NCBI GenBank assembly: GCA_963707555.1
Contig: CAVPQM010000004.1
Span: 1 to 64,000 of the forward strand
Source of the DNA: JAFAFN01 sp963707555
GTDB lineage: Bacteria > Actinomycetota > Acidimicrobiia > Acidimicrobiales > Microtrichaceae
Length of the DNA stretch: 64,000 bases
Direction: 5' to 3'
A model generated the notes under the pieces. It was not told the origin of the DNA and ran no database searches. It was given only the letters and a program-made list of their open reading frames with translations. The position numbers and the translations under genes are program-made. This document shows, piece by piece, positions 1 through 12,717 of this stretch. How positions within the stretch are numbered: the first letter of the stretch is position 1; every line of letters begins with the position of its first letter.

Positions 1-1
1 G

Positions 2-64
2 GCGGTGTGCTTCACGCTGTACTCGATCGTGTCGATCCTGGAAGCGGGGACATCGAAGGAGTGA
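2..64 (+). CDS. C-terminal tail of a gene entering from the left edge
   Basis: An open frame runs from the window edge to TGA at 62-64 and reads as about 20 residues ending in SILEAGTSKE. The codons have the GC-rich third positions of the neighbouring genes. Only the last residues are visible, so no family can be named. The next 116 bases up to the convergent ATPase gene hold nothing I can identify. Confidence 0.3.
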   Translation, partial: AVCFTLYSIVSILEAGTSKE

Positions 65-180
65 CCGGCTGAGCACAGGGCTCGCGTGCCGATCCAGTCG
101 AGCGTCGCTCGACCTCACTGTTCGACCGTTCGAGAGGGGTCGTACGACCAGCTCGTGCGCCAGGGCACGGGCGGGAACGG

Positions 181-1266
181 CTAGAGCGGGAGCCGAGCCG
201 CCAGCCAGTCGGCGAGCAGTGGGTCGGTGACCACGATGTCGTCGTCGCTGTCATGGCGGAGCTTTCCGTCGGCGAGCAGACGGTCGCGCGCGTGGATCGC
301 GCCGCCGGAGGAGAGACCGAGACGTTCCGCAGCCGCTCCGTGGATCGACCCGCCGTTGGCGTAGATGCGAACCACCTTCTTCTCGGTGGTGGTCAGGTCG
401 TCGTACGTGGCGGCGAGCGCTGCCGCCTCGGCTCGACGCAACGAGATCAGCGCTCTGCCCCAGACCGAGTCGGCGCGCTGACCAGGATCGGTGTGGCGCC
501 ACACCTCATCGGCGGCACGCATCGTGCGCTGAGGATGCCCACCGGTGAGCTCGAAGATCTGCCCAGCCACTCCCCCCGGATCGCGTCCGGTGTCGACGAA
601 ACCGTCGGTCACGATTCCGTGGACCGCCGAGCGCTCGAGTGGGTCGATGGTGATCAGGTCGGCCTGGTTGAAGAACGGCTGGTCGTGGCGGGTGAACACG
701 TCGCGCATCGCCGACGGGGCGGATCCAGCGAAGATCAAGCCGACTTCGGTGTAGTGGTGTTGCAGGTGCGTGCGCAGCACCGCGGTGGCGCCGGCCACGG
801 CGGTGATCGACTGGAACTCGTCGAACACGACGAGCAGCGGCGTGCGCTGGGAGACCTCGACCAGCAACGTGACCAGCACGTCGAACAGCGCCCGTTCGTC
901 CGGGCGTTTCGCCGGCGAGCTGGCGAGCTTGACGTGCAGTCCGAACAGATCGATGCCGGCCTGCACGGCCAGTTCAACCGCCGGGTCGCGTACCTGGGGG
1001 ACGGAGTCCTGCATGGCCGCCGACATCCGGACGACGATGTCGGCGTAGGTCTGCACGCCGAAGAGATCGATGGTGATGGTCGACACCTCGGTCAGGTCGG
1101 ACGACAGGCGTCGCAACACCGACGTCTTGCCGTACCGGCGTGGGCCGAGGAGTGCGGTCACCCGTCTCTCGGTGACGTGTGCGGTGAGGAGGGCCAGGAG
1201 GTCGTCGCGACCACGGACCTGGCCGGGCTCCAAGGGTCCTTGGTAGGGGAACGGTGAGATCTCCAT
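181..1266 (-). CDS. AAA/STAND-type ATPase with C-terminal winged helix
   Basis: A 361-residue ATPase of the class often labelled archaeal-type ATPase or AAA_16. The Walker A motif GPRRYGKTS is at residues 41-49 and Walker B LLVVFDE at about 144-150. A C-terminal segment with a helix-turn-helix-like pattern (ATYDDLTTTEKKVVRIYANG onward) looks like the winged helix of this family. The ATG start follows a GGGAGGG Shine-Dalgarno within 5 bases. The upstream 23-bp palindrome at 1292-1314 is the only regulatory signal seen. These ATPases usually have unknown clients; a conflict or stress role is speculation. Confidence 0.85.
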   Translation of the reverse strand: MEISPFPYQGPLEPGQVRGRDDLLALLTAHVTERRVTALLGPRRYGKTSVLRRLSSDLTEVSTITIDLFGVQTYADIVVRMSAAMQDSVPQVRDPAVELAVQAGIDLFGLHVKLASSPAKRPDERALFDVLVTLLVEVSQRTPLLVVFDEFQSITAVAGATAVLRTHLQHHYTEVGLIFAGSAPSAMRDVFTRHDQPFFNQADLITIDPLERSAVHGIVTDGFVDTGRDPGGVAGQIFELTGGHPQRTMRAADEVWRHTDPGQRADSVWGRALISLRRAEAAALAATYDDLTTTEKKVVRIYANGGSIHGAAAERLGLSSGGAIHARDRLLADGKLRHDSDDDIVVTDPLLADWLAARLPL

Positions 1267-1291
1267 ATGCCCTCCCTGGATCAGGGGGTAA

Positions 1292-1314
1292 TACCCTCTG
1301 TTCTACAGAGGGTA
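1292..1314. promoter_or_regulatory. Perfect inverted repeat upstream of the ATPase
   Basis: Arms TACCCTCTGT and ACAGAGGGTA are perfect complements separated by 3 bases. The element sits 26 bp upstream of the ATPase ATG, where a promoter or operator is expected. A U-tract does not follow it, so an operator is preferred over a terminator. The regulator is unknown. Confidence 0.65.
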
Positions 1315-1371
1315 GTCAGCGTGTCGTGGCCACGGGGACCCGCCACCATCCTGCGATACGCCGCGATCGGA

Positions 1372-1872
1372 TCACGGTGCTGCGGTCGTCGAGCGACTCC
1401 GAACGAGTCGGAACACCGGGACGGTCCGGTCGGCGTGACGTTCGTAGCGGTCGATCCTGGGCCACACCTCCACGAGCTCCGACCACACGCGGGAGCGTTC
1501 GTCGCCGTCGAGTTCGACGACCCTGACATCGAATCGGTGGCGATCGACCGTGACAGCCGCGAGGGGCTCAGCCCTCGCGTTGTGCACCCAATCGGGATCG
1601 TGTGACTGCCCGCCGGCGCCGCCGACGACCAGCAGCGAGCCGTCGGTCTCCTCGACATACGACAGCACCGTGTCGCGTTCGACGCCGCTTCGACGACCCA
1701 CGGTGTGGAGCACCAGCACATCGACGCCCGACACGAGCGCGAGCGCGCTGCGCCCGAGCCGCCGTACCTGCGACGCTTCGACCAGCGAGAGCAGACGCAG
1801 CAGCGGGCGCCGCCAGAGGAATCTCGTGAGCGTGGCCACCGAAGAAGTCTTGCCCGACTGCTCGCTCGTCAC
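1372..1872 (-). CDS. Nitroreductase-family deazaflavin (F420)-dependent oxidoreductase
   Basis: A 166-residue protein of the DDN-like (DUF385) split-barrel family, which uses reduced F420 to reduce quinones or nitro compounds. The diagnostic stretch is TVGRRSGVERDTVLSY, followed by a glycine-rich strand and DPDWVHNARAEP, the usual cofactor-pocket signature. The start is GTG at 1872; a GTG near 1838 is an alternative. It lies between the ATPase and the CrtC-like lipoprotein on the same strand and may be cotranscribed with the latter (57-bp gap). Confidence 0.85.
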   Translation of the reverse strand: MTSEQSGKTSSVATLTRFLWRRPLLRLLSLVEASQVRRLGRSALALVSGVDVLVLHTVGRRSGVERDTVLSYVEETDGSLLVVGGAGGQSHDPDWVHNARAEPLAAVTVDRHRFDVRVVELDGDERSRVWSELVEVWPRIDRYERHADRTVPVFRLVRSRSTTAAP

Positions 1873-1929
1873 AGGCGGCAGCGGCGCCGGCCCGAGGGCG
1901 GGTCGAGTCGGTCGGCGTGCCGACGACGC

Positions 1930-3411
1930 TCAGAAGGCCTGCTCGATCCAGCTGTCGCCGGACACCCGCGTGCCGAGCAGGACTCCCTCTGCGCTCGCGA
2001 TCCCTTCGTAGACCGATGCGGAGGGCAGCGCGAACTCCTGGTCCTGGAGGCTGGTCGTGACCGTGATGTCGGCGTCGAAGGACGGGATCTCCACCCGGAA
2101 CTGCTGGGCGTAGCCACGTCCCGTCGTCGGGCTGACCCACAGCTCGCCGATCGGGGTGACCTTGCTGGCCACGTAGTAGAGGTGGCCCTCGTCGTCCTGG
2201 ATCGTCGCGTAGGAGTCGACGGTCACGCCGATCTCCGGCTTGTACCCCTCGCCGATGATCCCGGCGTTCGAGATCGAGTAGCCGTTGTCGAGCTGCATGT
2301 CCTGCAGCAGCCACCGCACCCGGTCGCTCGAGTCGCCGCCACCGAAGTAACCGTACTCGTGGTCCATCCACGTGGTGCCGCTGACCTCGAACTCCTCGCC
2401 GTCGATCGTGATCGTTCCGCTCGCCGCGAGGCGGGTGAAGGAGAAGTAGTAGTTGTCCTTCTCGAGGCTCTGCTCGGTCGCGCTCGGCTCGATGCCGGTG
2501 CCGAAGACGAAGAACGGCCGGCCCTTCTGCGAGAACGTGAGGTCGAACTCGACCTCGGTCAGGCTCGGCTCGTCGACCATGAGGGCCTTCACCTCGATGT
2601 CCTTCGACGGATCGGCCTGCGGCGCCGTCATCGACACGAAGCTGCGCACGGCGACTGCTTCGGCGCCGGTGCCGCCACCACCGGTGAGGGACACCTTCGG
2701 CGGCGTCGTGTACCCCGTGCCCGGGTCGATGAGCACGATCTGTCCGACGCTGCCGTTGTCGTCGAGCACGGCGAGCGCGGCTGCTCCGGAGCCGTCGCCC
2801 TCGAACTGCACCTCGGGAGCCGACGTGTAGCCAGCACCGGGGGACTGCACGCTGAGGCTGCCGACCTGCCACGACGGGTCGCCGAGGCGTGCGTACCAGT
2901 CCTTGTCCGGGTTGCCCTCTGCCCAGGTCGCCACGTCGAACGCGCCCGGGCTCGGCAGGTACACCTGCGTGCGCTCGAGGTGGCGCTCGTCGGTGACGTC
3001 GCTGAGCGAGATCTGACTCATCGCGAATCCCTGGCCGACGAACGACGCCGCGTTGATCTCGAAGCCGAAGACCCGGTCACCCGCACGCAGGGTGCCGATG
3101 TGCCACCACCACTCCGTCGGAGCGCCTTCGTGGCGGTACATGTCCTTGGGCAGGCTGAGCACGACGTTCTCCGGCGGGACCGGATCGGGCTTCGTGTCGC
3201 CGGTCCACATCGGATTCGCCGGGACGGGGACGTCGGGTGCCGGCACGCCACCCGTGCCGTCGGGGTCGCTGGTCGTGGTGGTGACGTCGTCGCGGTCGGC
3301 GTCGTCGCCACTCGCGCTCCCGCCGTCGCTCCCGCATGCGGCCATCGCCACGGTCAGGACCGCGAGTGCAGCGATCCGAAGTGTCCCGGCGGTTCGTGAT
3401 GGGCGTCGCAT
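1930..3411 (-). CDS. Secreted lipoprotein with CrtC/AttH lipocalin-like domain and a repeat insertion
   Basis: A 493-residue exported protein. The N-terminus has Arg residues, a hydrophobic stretch and a lipobox ending in AMAAC (Cys26), followed by an Asp/Ser-rich linker. PTEWWWHIGTL and FGFEINAASFV match the lipocalin-like fold of carotenoid 1,2-hydratase (CrtC) and AttH proteins. Unusually, two short repeats, GAGYTSAPEV and GTGYTTPPKV, each followed by a Gly-rich strand, are inserted at about residues 190-255. A membrane-anchored, lipid-handling extracytoplasmic role is likely; the substrate is unknown. Confidence 0.8.
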   Translation of the reverse strand: MRRPSRTAGTLRIAALAVLTVAMAACGSDGGSASGDDADRDDVTTTTSDPDGTGGVPAPDVPVPANPMWTGDTKPDPVPPENVVLSLPKDMYRHEGAPTEWWWHIGTLRAGDRVFGFEINAASFVGQGFAMSQISLSDVTDERHLERTQVYLPSPGAFDVATWAEGNPDKDWYARLGDPSWQVGSLSVQSPGAGYTSAPEVQFEGDGSGAAALAVLDDNGSVGQIVLIDPGTGYTTPPKVSLTGGGGTGAEAVAVRSFVSMTAPQADPSKDIEVKALMVDEPSLTEVEFDLTFSQKGRPFFVFGTGIEPSATEQSLEKDNYYFSFTRLAASGTITIDGEEFEVSGTTWMDHEYGYFGGGDSSDRVRWLLQDMQLDNGYSISNAGIIGEGYKPEIGVTVDSYATIQDDEGHLYYVASKVTPIGELWVSPTTGRGYAQQFRVEIPSFDADITVTTSLQDQEFALPSASVYEGIASAEGVLLGTRVSGDSWIEQAF

Positions 3412-3565
3412 CGGTCGAACCTATCGGCGAGCCGTCGCGTTCCCTCCGGAGTCGTCGCCGCCCGGCCTCGAGGACTTCGAGACGATCTACGCCCGATGAG
3501 CGCGGCATACGCCACCCTGGCCGGGTAGCGACTCGGCGGCGCTCTGCGGGCTGCGCCGCCGGCGG

Positions 3566-6863
<3,298 letters not shown>

Positions 6864-6901
6864 CTGTCCTGAGCCGCTCCTCGCAGGACGCGATTCGCCC
6901 G

Positions 6902-9529
6902 ATGGATCGATTGAACGCACACCCGGGGCCGCTCGGGCATCGGGCATTTGCCCGATGCCCGAGCGGGCCACGGTCGCCGTGGGTCGAGTGCGCGGCTCGC
7001 CGAGCGGCGCCGCACCCCCCGGTCGTTGTCTACGATCTCGCCGGGAGCGAGGGAGGGATCGTCGTCGACCAGCAACTGACGGTTCGCCGCACGTTCGGTC
7101 GCGCCGAGGACACCCGCAAGGTGGTGGAACTGCTCTCGGGCGGCTCGCCGACCCTTGTGACGATCACGGGTCGGGGTGGGGTGGGCAAGACCTCGCTCGC
7201 GCGCGAGGTCGTCCGCTCGATCGACGAGTCCGGATGCGGCGTCTGGGTGCCGCTCGCAGCGGTCACCGACCCCGAGCTGGTCCTGCAGGAGATCGCGAAC
7301 GCACTGGAGATCGCCCCCCAGCCGGGCGTCCCCGTGAGCGAGGCCGTGGCCGGCGTGCTCGCCCTCGGCGCTCCGCTGCTCGTGCTCGACAACGCCGAAC
7401 ACCTCCTGGCAGCCGCCCCGGCCCTGGCCGAGCTGCTCGAGCGCTGTCCGGCACTCCGGCTCCTGGTCACCAGCCAGGCGCCGCTGCAGCTCCAGGGTGA
7501 ACAGGTCGTCTCGTTGGCGAGGCTCCCCGATCCACCGGATCCGGCCGACATCACGCTCTCGGACCTGGCGGCCGAGCCCGCGGTCGCCACCTACTGCCAG
7601 CGAGCTGCGGCGGTCGACCGGAACTTCGAGCTCACCGACCGCAACGCTGACGCGGTCGTGGAGCTGTGTCGACGACTCGAGGGGCTGCCGCTCGCGATCG
7701 AGCTGGCCGCGGCACGGGCAGCGACCCTGCCGGCGCCCCAGATCCTGCGTCTCCTGGAGAGCAGCGGACTCGACGTGCTGCAACGTCGCCGCGGTGACGT
7801 GCCGCGGCGGCACCAGGGTCTGCGGAGCGCGATCGACTGGACCTACGACCTGCTCTCCGACGGCGAGCAGCGGGCGCTGCGTCGGCTGTCGGTGATGGTG
7901 GGCACCTTCGACCTCGAGACCGCGATGGCGCTGCTCGTCGGCGCCCACGACGACGGCGCCACGGCCACGGCGCTCGACGAGCTCTCGGTGCTGGTCGACT
8001 TCCACCTGGTCGACCCGGTCGCCGGCGCGGATCCGGTCCGCTGTTCGATCCCGGAGTCGATCCGTGCCGTCGCACACGACGAGCTCGAGCGTCTCGGCGA
8101 GACCGATGAGGCACAGCGTCGACGCATCAGCGTGCGCGCCGCCCAGGCCGGGACCGCTGCAGCCGGTTGCGAGTCGAGCTCCGGTGAGGGCCGCGTCGCG
8201 GGGATCGAGGCCGATCGTGGCGACCTGCTGGACGCGCTGCGCACGGCGATCGACCTGGGCTTCGCGGACGAGGCCTTGGACCTGGGTCGCGGTCTCGGCG
8301 CGCACTGGGACGTGCGCGGTTACGGGCGGGTCCAGGAGGAGCTGCTCGACCGCGCCCTGGAGCTGGGGGAGCGGTGCAGCGCGGACCTGGCACGTCGTGC
8401 CCATGCGACCCTCTGGTCGGGTTACCTCGGTCTGCGCCATGCCTCGGCACTCGGCCAGGACGTATTGGTCGAGCGCGTCCGCGCAGGCGAGGCGCTGGCT
8501 GCGTCGGCCGGCGACGTGGTCCGGTTCCACGCCCAGTGCGTCTGGCTGCTCGTGTCTCCCACGACCGGCGACTTCGTGCAGGCGAAGGCAGCAGCGGAGG
8601 AGGGCCTGCGACTGGCGGAGGCCAACGACGAGGGCGGTTGGCGCGCCACGATCCAGATCTGGTCCGGCATGCTCGCCGGCCTGGAAGGCGACGAGGAACG
8701 GGCCGTCGAGTTGGGCATGGCAGCCCTCGAGGGGGCCCGAGCGACCGGCGACCGCGAGACCGTGGTGCGCGCCGCGATGCTGCTGGGCCCGCTCACGGAA
8801 CGGTTCCCAGGTCGGATCCAGGGTCTTCCGACGACCACCGAGACGATCGACCTCGCTCGGGAGCTGGGGCTCCACTTCTACGAAGCGCTGCTGTTGATCC
8901 GCGGGGTGCACGAGGGCTTGCGGTGTGGAACGGCCGACGACGTGTTCGGCCGGATGGCCGAGTCGCTGCAGATCTCCCGCACGATGCAGGGCTCGCCGGT
9001 CGTCGGCTTCTCCCTCGTCGCGATGGTGTTGGTCGCCGATCTCGGTGGTGACCACGACCTGGTCGCGCGTCTCCACGGAGCGCTGCAGGAGTCGCTGCCG
9101 ATGCTGGAGCCGTACCAGTACGACACCCAGATCGCCCGCCATCAGCAGGCCATCGATCTTGCGCGGAGCGAGCTCGGCGACGCCGTGTTCGAGCGGCAGG
9201 TCGCGGCCGGTGCCCAGCTGGGTTGGACGGCAGCGGTGGACGAGGCCGCCCGCTGGCTCGACGCTCGGCTGGATCGCTCGGCTGAAGAACCCGCAGCCGT
9301 TCCTGCAGCGTCGGCGACCGGGGCGCACGGCGTCGACTCGCTGACGGCACGCCAGGTCGAGGTGCTCCGGCTGCTCGCCGCCGGACTGTCGAACAAGGAG
9401 ATCGCGACCACGCTCGGGGTCACCCCGAAGACGGTCATGCACCACACGGTGGCCGTCTACCGGACGCTCGGGGTGCGCGGGCGGAGCGAGGCGATCGCTA
9501 CAGCGTTCCGTTCGGGAATCGCCGGCTGA
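6902..9529 (+). CDS. LuxR-family STAND ATPase transcriptional regulator
   Basis: Up to 875 residues. An NB-ARC-like ATPase is followed by a TPR-like region and a C-terminal LuxR helix-turn-helix. Walker A is GRGGVGKTSLA, Walker B is LLVLDNAEHLL, and the DNA-binding domain starts LTARQVEVLRLLAAGLSNKE with the recognition helix near TPKTVMHHTVAVYRTL. The ATG at 6902 lies only 38 bp from the divergent cyclase start. The conserved region begins near codon 55 (DQQLTVRRTFGR), so the true start may be downstream, but no ATG or GTG is in a good position. Confidence 0.85.
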   Translation: MDRLNAHPGPLGHRAFARCPSGPRSPWVECAARRAAPHPPVVVYDLAGSEGGIVVDQQLTVRRTFGRAEDTRKVVELLSGGSPTLVTITGRGGVGKTSLAREVVRSIDESGCGVWVPLAAVTDPELVLQEIANALEIAPQPGVPVSEAVAGVLALGAPLLVLDNAEHLLAAAPALAELLERCPALRLLVTSQAPLQLQGEQVVSLARLPDPPDPADITLSDLAAEPAVATYCQRAAAVDRNFELTDRNADAVVELCRRLEGLPLAIELAAARAATLPAPQILRLLESSGLDVLQRRRGDVPRRHQGLRSAIDWTYDLLSDGEQRALRRLSVMVGTFDLETAMALLVGAHDDGATATALDELSVLVDFHLVDPVAGADPVRCSIPESIRAVAHDELERLGETDEAQRRRISVRAAQAGTAAAGCESSSGEGRVAGIEADRGDLLDALRTAIDLGFADEALDLGRGLGAHWDVRGYGRVQEELLDRALELGERCSADLARRAHATLWSGYLGLRHASALGQDVLVERVRAGEALAASAGDVVRFHAQCVWLLVSPTTGDFVQAKAAAEEGLRLAEANDEGGWRATIQIWSGMLAGLEGDEERAVELGMAALEGARATGDRETVVRAAMLLGPLTERFPGRIQGLPTTTETIDLARELGLHFYEALLLIRGVHEGLRCGTADDVFGRMAESLQISRTMQGSPVVGFSLVAMVLVADLGGDHDLVARLHGALQESLPMLEPYQYDTQIARHQQAIDLARSELGDAVFERQVAAGAQLGWTAAVDEAARWLDARLDRSAEEPAAVPAASATGAHGVDSLTARQVEVLRLLAAGLSNKEIATTLGVTPKTVMHHTVAVYRTLGVRGRSEAIATAFRSGIAG

Positions 9530-9588
9530 TCGACCTCAGGCCCGGCGCGACCCGCCGATCTGCTCGAGATCAGGCAGGTGCCGGGACG

Positions 9589-11034
9589 TCAGACCGGGGC
9601 GGGCGGGCCGTGTCCAGGCGCTTCGTCAGGTCGCATCACTTCGGCCGGGATCGCCGACGCGTGGACGGCGCGGACGTCGTCGTCCAGGCTGTGGCGCGCT
9701 CGACTCAACTCGAGTAGCCCGAGCATCGCCGGCACGAACGCGATGTAGAAGGCCACGACGAGTGAACCGGTCGCGTCGGAGATCGCTCCGACCACCAGAG
9801 GAGCCGCGGCGGTGCCGAACAACGCCGTGGTCAGACCCAGCGCGGACGCGCCGATGCCGCGCTGCTCCGCCGGCACGACCTCGACCATCGCGGCGCGAAG
9901 TCCCGGTCCGGCGCCGGCGACGAGCACCATTCCCAGCAACTGCAGCATCAGCCCCAACGGCACTGACCGCACGACGAACGAAGCGAGGACCAGCGCCGAG
10001 AACGCCAGGCAGGACCACACGACGATGACGATGCGACCACCCCTCCATCGCGCCTGGAAGCGGTCCGAGCACCACCCGCCGAGGAGGGTCCCGACGAATC
10101 CTCCGACGATGAGGATCGCACCGGTCGCGCCGGTGGCCTCGGTCGTGCTCATCCCGGAGTAGCGCTCGTGGTAGAGCGGCAACCACGTGCTGACCGCGGA
10201 CAGCGTGAAGTAGATCGCCGCCAGCCCGACCAACAGGTACCGCATCGTCGCGATGCGGAAGATCCCTCGGAGCTCGGTCAGCAACGTGGCGGCGTTGAGC
10301 CGTAGGAACGTGGCGAACCCGTCGGCCCCGGGCGGGCCGGCGCTCGCCGGATGTGGCGACGGGCGGTCCGCCGGGGCTCCCGGGGTCATCACGCCCAGGG
10401 CCGGTTCGCTGCGGTCCGGCTGTCTGCGGTCCGACTCGCCGCGGCTCGGCTCGCGGAGTCGGAACACCACCGGAGCGAGCAGCAACCCGGGCAGACCGAC
10501 CAGCGCGAACGCCCATCGCCAGCCCCACCGCTCGCCGACCAGACCGCCGGCCGCCAGGCCCAGACCGCCTCCGAGGAACAGCGCGACCTGCTGCACCGAG
10601 TAGACGCGGCCGCGGGAGCGTGCGGGGTAGCTGTCGGCGAGGTACGAGGTGGAGGCAGGGTCGTCGACCGCCTGACCGATGCCCATGACGGCTCTCGCTC
10701 CGAGCAGGTTCACGAAGTTGACGGCGGTCGCCGACAGCAGCGTCAGCGCGCTCCAGCTCACCAGCGTCCACCCCATCAGGCGGGTGCGACGCACCCGGTC
10801 CGACAGATATCCCGCAGGGACCGTCGCCACGACGCTGAGCGCGACGAACACCGTCGGGATCAGACCGAGTTGGACGTCGCTGAGGTTCCACTCGTCCTCG
10901 AGCAGCGGCAGCACGCCCCGTGCGACAGCGGTGTCGACGGCGTCGACGAGTGCCACGAGCGCCATCGCGACCAGGGGCAGTCGTGGGACGTGCGCCGTCG
11001 CGCGGTCGTCGTGTCCGCCTCCCTCAAGGTCCAC
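9589..11034 (-). CDS. MFS transporter (spinster/glycerol-phosphate-like)
   Basis: A 481-residue major facilitator with about 12 hydrophobic segments. The first cytoplasmic loop has the motif GYLSDRVRRTRLMG, equivalent to the MFS GxxxDrxGRR signature. Helix 4 carries GIGQAVDDPASTSYLADSYP, typical of the spinster-like and anion-symporter branch. A Pro/Gly/Ser-rich loop of about 50 residues divides the halves. The GTG at 11034 gives a short hydrophilic leader; an ATG 22 codons in is possible. The substrate cannot be read from sequence. It converges with the LuxR regulator, with 60 bp between them and no hairpin seen. Confidence 0.85.
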   Translation of the reverse strand: MDLEGGGHDDRATAHVPRLPLVAMALVALVDAVDTAVARGVLPLLEDEWNLSDVQLGLIPTVFVALSVVATVPAGYLSDRVRRTRLMGWTLVSWSALTLLSATAVNFVNLLGARAVMGIGQAVDDPASTSYLADSYPARSRGRVYSVQQVALFLGGGLGLAAGGLVGERWGWRWAFALVGLPGLLLAPVVFRLREPSRGESDRRQPDRSEPALGVMTPGAPADRPSPHPASAGPPGADGFATFLRLNAATLLTELRGIFRIATMRYLLVGLAAIYFTLSAVSTWLPLYHERYSGMSTTEATGATGAILIVGGFVGTLLGGWCSDRFQARWRGGRIVIVVWSCLAFSALVLASFVVRSVPLGLMLQLLGMVLVAGAGPGLRAAMVEVVPAEQRGIGASALGLTTALFGTAAAPLVVGAISDATGSLVVAFYIAFVPAMLGLLELSRARHSLDDDVRAVHASAIPAEVMRPDEAPGHGPPAPV

Positions 11035-11233
11035 CGCCGGACACTACTTCTGCGTCGCCACACCGGGAACGGCACGACGGACCGGTGGGGCGGGTGGGAG
11101 GTCCGCGCCACCGCTGCGCCCTCGAAGTGGGGTCGGGGAACAGGAGCCGAAGTCCTCAGTGGTCAGCGGTTCCGGCCGATCTGGGTCGGTGCAACGCGAC
11201 ACGCCGTTGCTCTGACGAAAGGCTCGACCACCA

Positions 11234-11794
11234 GTGCACGTCGCCCGACTCCGACGCCCGCTCATCGCTCTCGCCCTCGGCTCGGCGCTCTTCGCCGCCG
11301 GGTGCACCGACGACGCCGCGCTGGACACCTCCGAGCAGGACGCTGCCGAGAAGGACGCAGCCACCACGAGCTCGACATCGCCTGCACTCGACCTGCCCGT
11401 CACCGAGCACGAGAGCGCCGACCATCACGTCACCGAGCTCAACGGCGAGGTGCCTCCGGGTGAGGCGACCTCGGCCAAGGCCCAGGAGACCGTCCTGCGC
11501 GCCGGGGACGGTCGGGGCCACGAGTCGCTGGTGCACCGCACCGTCCGGGCACCGGGCACACGAGCACCGATCCACATCCACGGCTACGGCGGCACGACGT
11601 GTGTGACCGAAGGTGAGATGACCTTGCTGATGGAGGGCGCCGAGCCGACGACCGTGAAGGCCGGCGGCTGCTACTACATGCCGCCGGACGTGCACATGTC
11701 CGGGTTCAACACCGGCGACGTGGACGCCGTCATGCTCGACATCTTCGTGGTGCCCGAGGGCGAACCGGACTGGGTGAACCTCGAGACCGAGTGA
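11234..11794 (+). CDS. Cupin-domain lipoprotein
   Basis: A 186-residue lipoprotein. The signal peptide ends in LFAAGC, and an acidic/Thr-rich linker follows. The cupin barrel has HIHGYGGTTCVTEGEM (first metal motif) and GGCYYMPPDVHMSGFNTG (second motif), so a metal site is likely. The start is GTG with AAAGG about 15 bases upstream. The gene converges with the hydrolase gene, with only 8 bp between stops. The 200-bp gap upstream, shared with the divergent MFS gene, shows no clear operator. The ligand is unknown. Confidence 0.75.
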   Translation: MHVARLRRPLIALALGSALFAAGCTDDAALDTSEQDAAEKDAATTSSTSPALDLPVTEHESADHHVTELNGEVPPGEATSAKAQETVLRAGDGRGHESLVHRTVRAPGTRAPIHIHGYGGTTCVTEGEMTLLMEGAEPTTVKAGGCYYMPPDVHMSGFNTGDVDAVMLDIFVVPEGEPDWVNLETE

Positions 11795-11802
11795 ACCTCG
11801 GG

Positions 11803-12654
11803 CTACTCGCCCTTGTCGCCGAGGAAGGCGACGAGGGCCTCGTTGACCTGTTCGGCATGGGTCCACAGCAGCCCGTGCGGGGCCCCGTCGATCTCGACGT
11901 ACTCGGCATCGGGCACGAGCTGGCGGAAGCGGCGGGCCGTGGCGTCGATGGGGAGGATCCGGTCGGCCGTGCCGTGCAGGATCAGCGCCGGCTTGCCCGC
12001 CGACCGGACGGCCTCGACGTCGGCGCGGAAGTCCTCGATCCACGACGGCACGACCGCATAGGAGGCCACCGGCGCGCCGGCGACGGCGACGTTCCAACTG
12101 GCGTCGACGGCCGCTTGGCTGATCCGGCTGCCGAGGTTCTCGTCGAGGTTGTAGAAGTCGGCGAAGAACTCCTTGAACCACGCGTACCGGTCGCGCCGAG
12201 CCGCGGCGGCGATGCCGTCGAAGACCTCCTGGGGTAGGCCGTCAGGGTTGTCGTCGCGGGCGACGAGGAACGGTTCCAGCGAGGCGAGGAAGGCCAGCTT
12301 CGCGATCCGCTCGTGGCCGTACGTCGACACGTAGCGGGCGAGCTCGCCGGTGCCCATCGAGAACCCGATGAGCACGACCTCACGCAGGTCGAGCGCCTCG
12401 AGCAGGGCGTTCAGGTCGGCGGCGAAGGTGTCGTAGTCGTAGCCGGTGCCGACCTTGGACGAGCGGCCGAAGCCGCGGCGGTCGTAGGTGACGACCCGGT
12501 ACCCGGCGGCGAGCAGGTCGCGTGTCTGGAGCTCCCAGCTGTGGCCGTCGAGCGGATACCCGTGGATCAGGACGACGGGTTGACCGGCTCCCTGATCCTC
12601 GTAGTACAGCTCGATGGGGACGCTGTTCTCGTGACCGACGTTGATGGTTCGCAT
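11803..12654 (-). CDS. Alpha/beta hydrolase, non-haem haloperoxidase/esterase type
   Basis: A 283-residue alpha/beta hydrolase. The oxyanion region HGYPLDGHSW, the nucleophile elbow GFSMG (Ser99), the acid in HGTADRILP and the His in GAPHGLL give a complete catalytic triad. YDRRGFGRSSK is typical of the cofactor-free chloroperoxidase subfamily; most members act as esterases. AAAGGA lies 9 bases before the ATG. It is the last gene of a minus-strand operon behind an ABC exporter, which suggests detoxification of a shared compound. Confidence 0.85.
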   Translation of the reverse strand: MRTINVGHENSVPIELYYEDQGAGQPVVLIHGYPLDGHSWELQTRDLLAAGYRVVTYDRRGFGRSSKVGTGYDYDTFAADLNALLEALDLREVVLIGFSMGTGELARYVSTYGHERIAKLAFLASLEPFLVARDDNPDGLPQEVFDGIAAAARRDRYAWFKEFFADFYNLDENLGSRISQAAVDASWNVAVAGAPVASYAVVPSWIEDFRADVEAVRSAGKPALILHGTADRILPIDATARRFRQLVPDAEYVEIDGAPHGLLWTHAEQVNEALVAFLGDKGE

Positions 12655-12717
12655 GGTGGTGGTCCTTTCGTGGTGATGTCGTCGAGGGGGAGTGAGGTGC
12701 GTCGTGGCCCGGCGTCG

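Noticed and set aside
253..1257. Long plus-strand ORF opposite the AAA ATPase
   Set aside because: It has no recognisable motif and mirrors the real gene on the other strand, as is common in GC-rich DNA.
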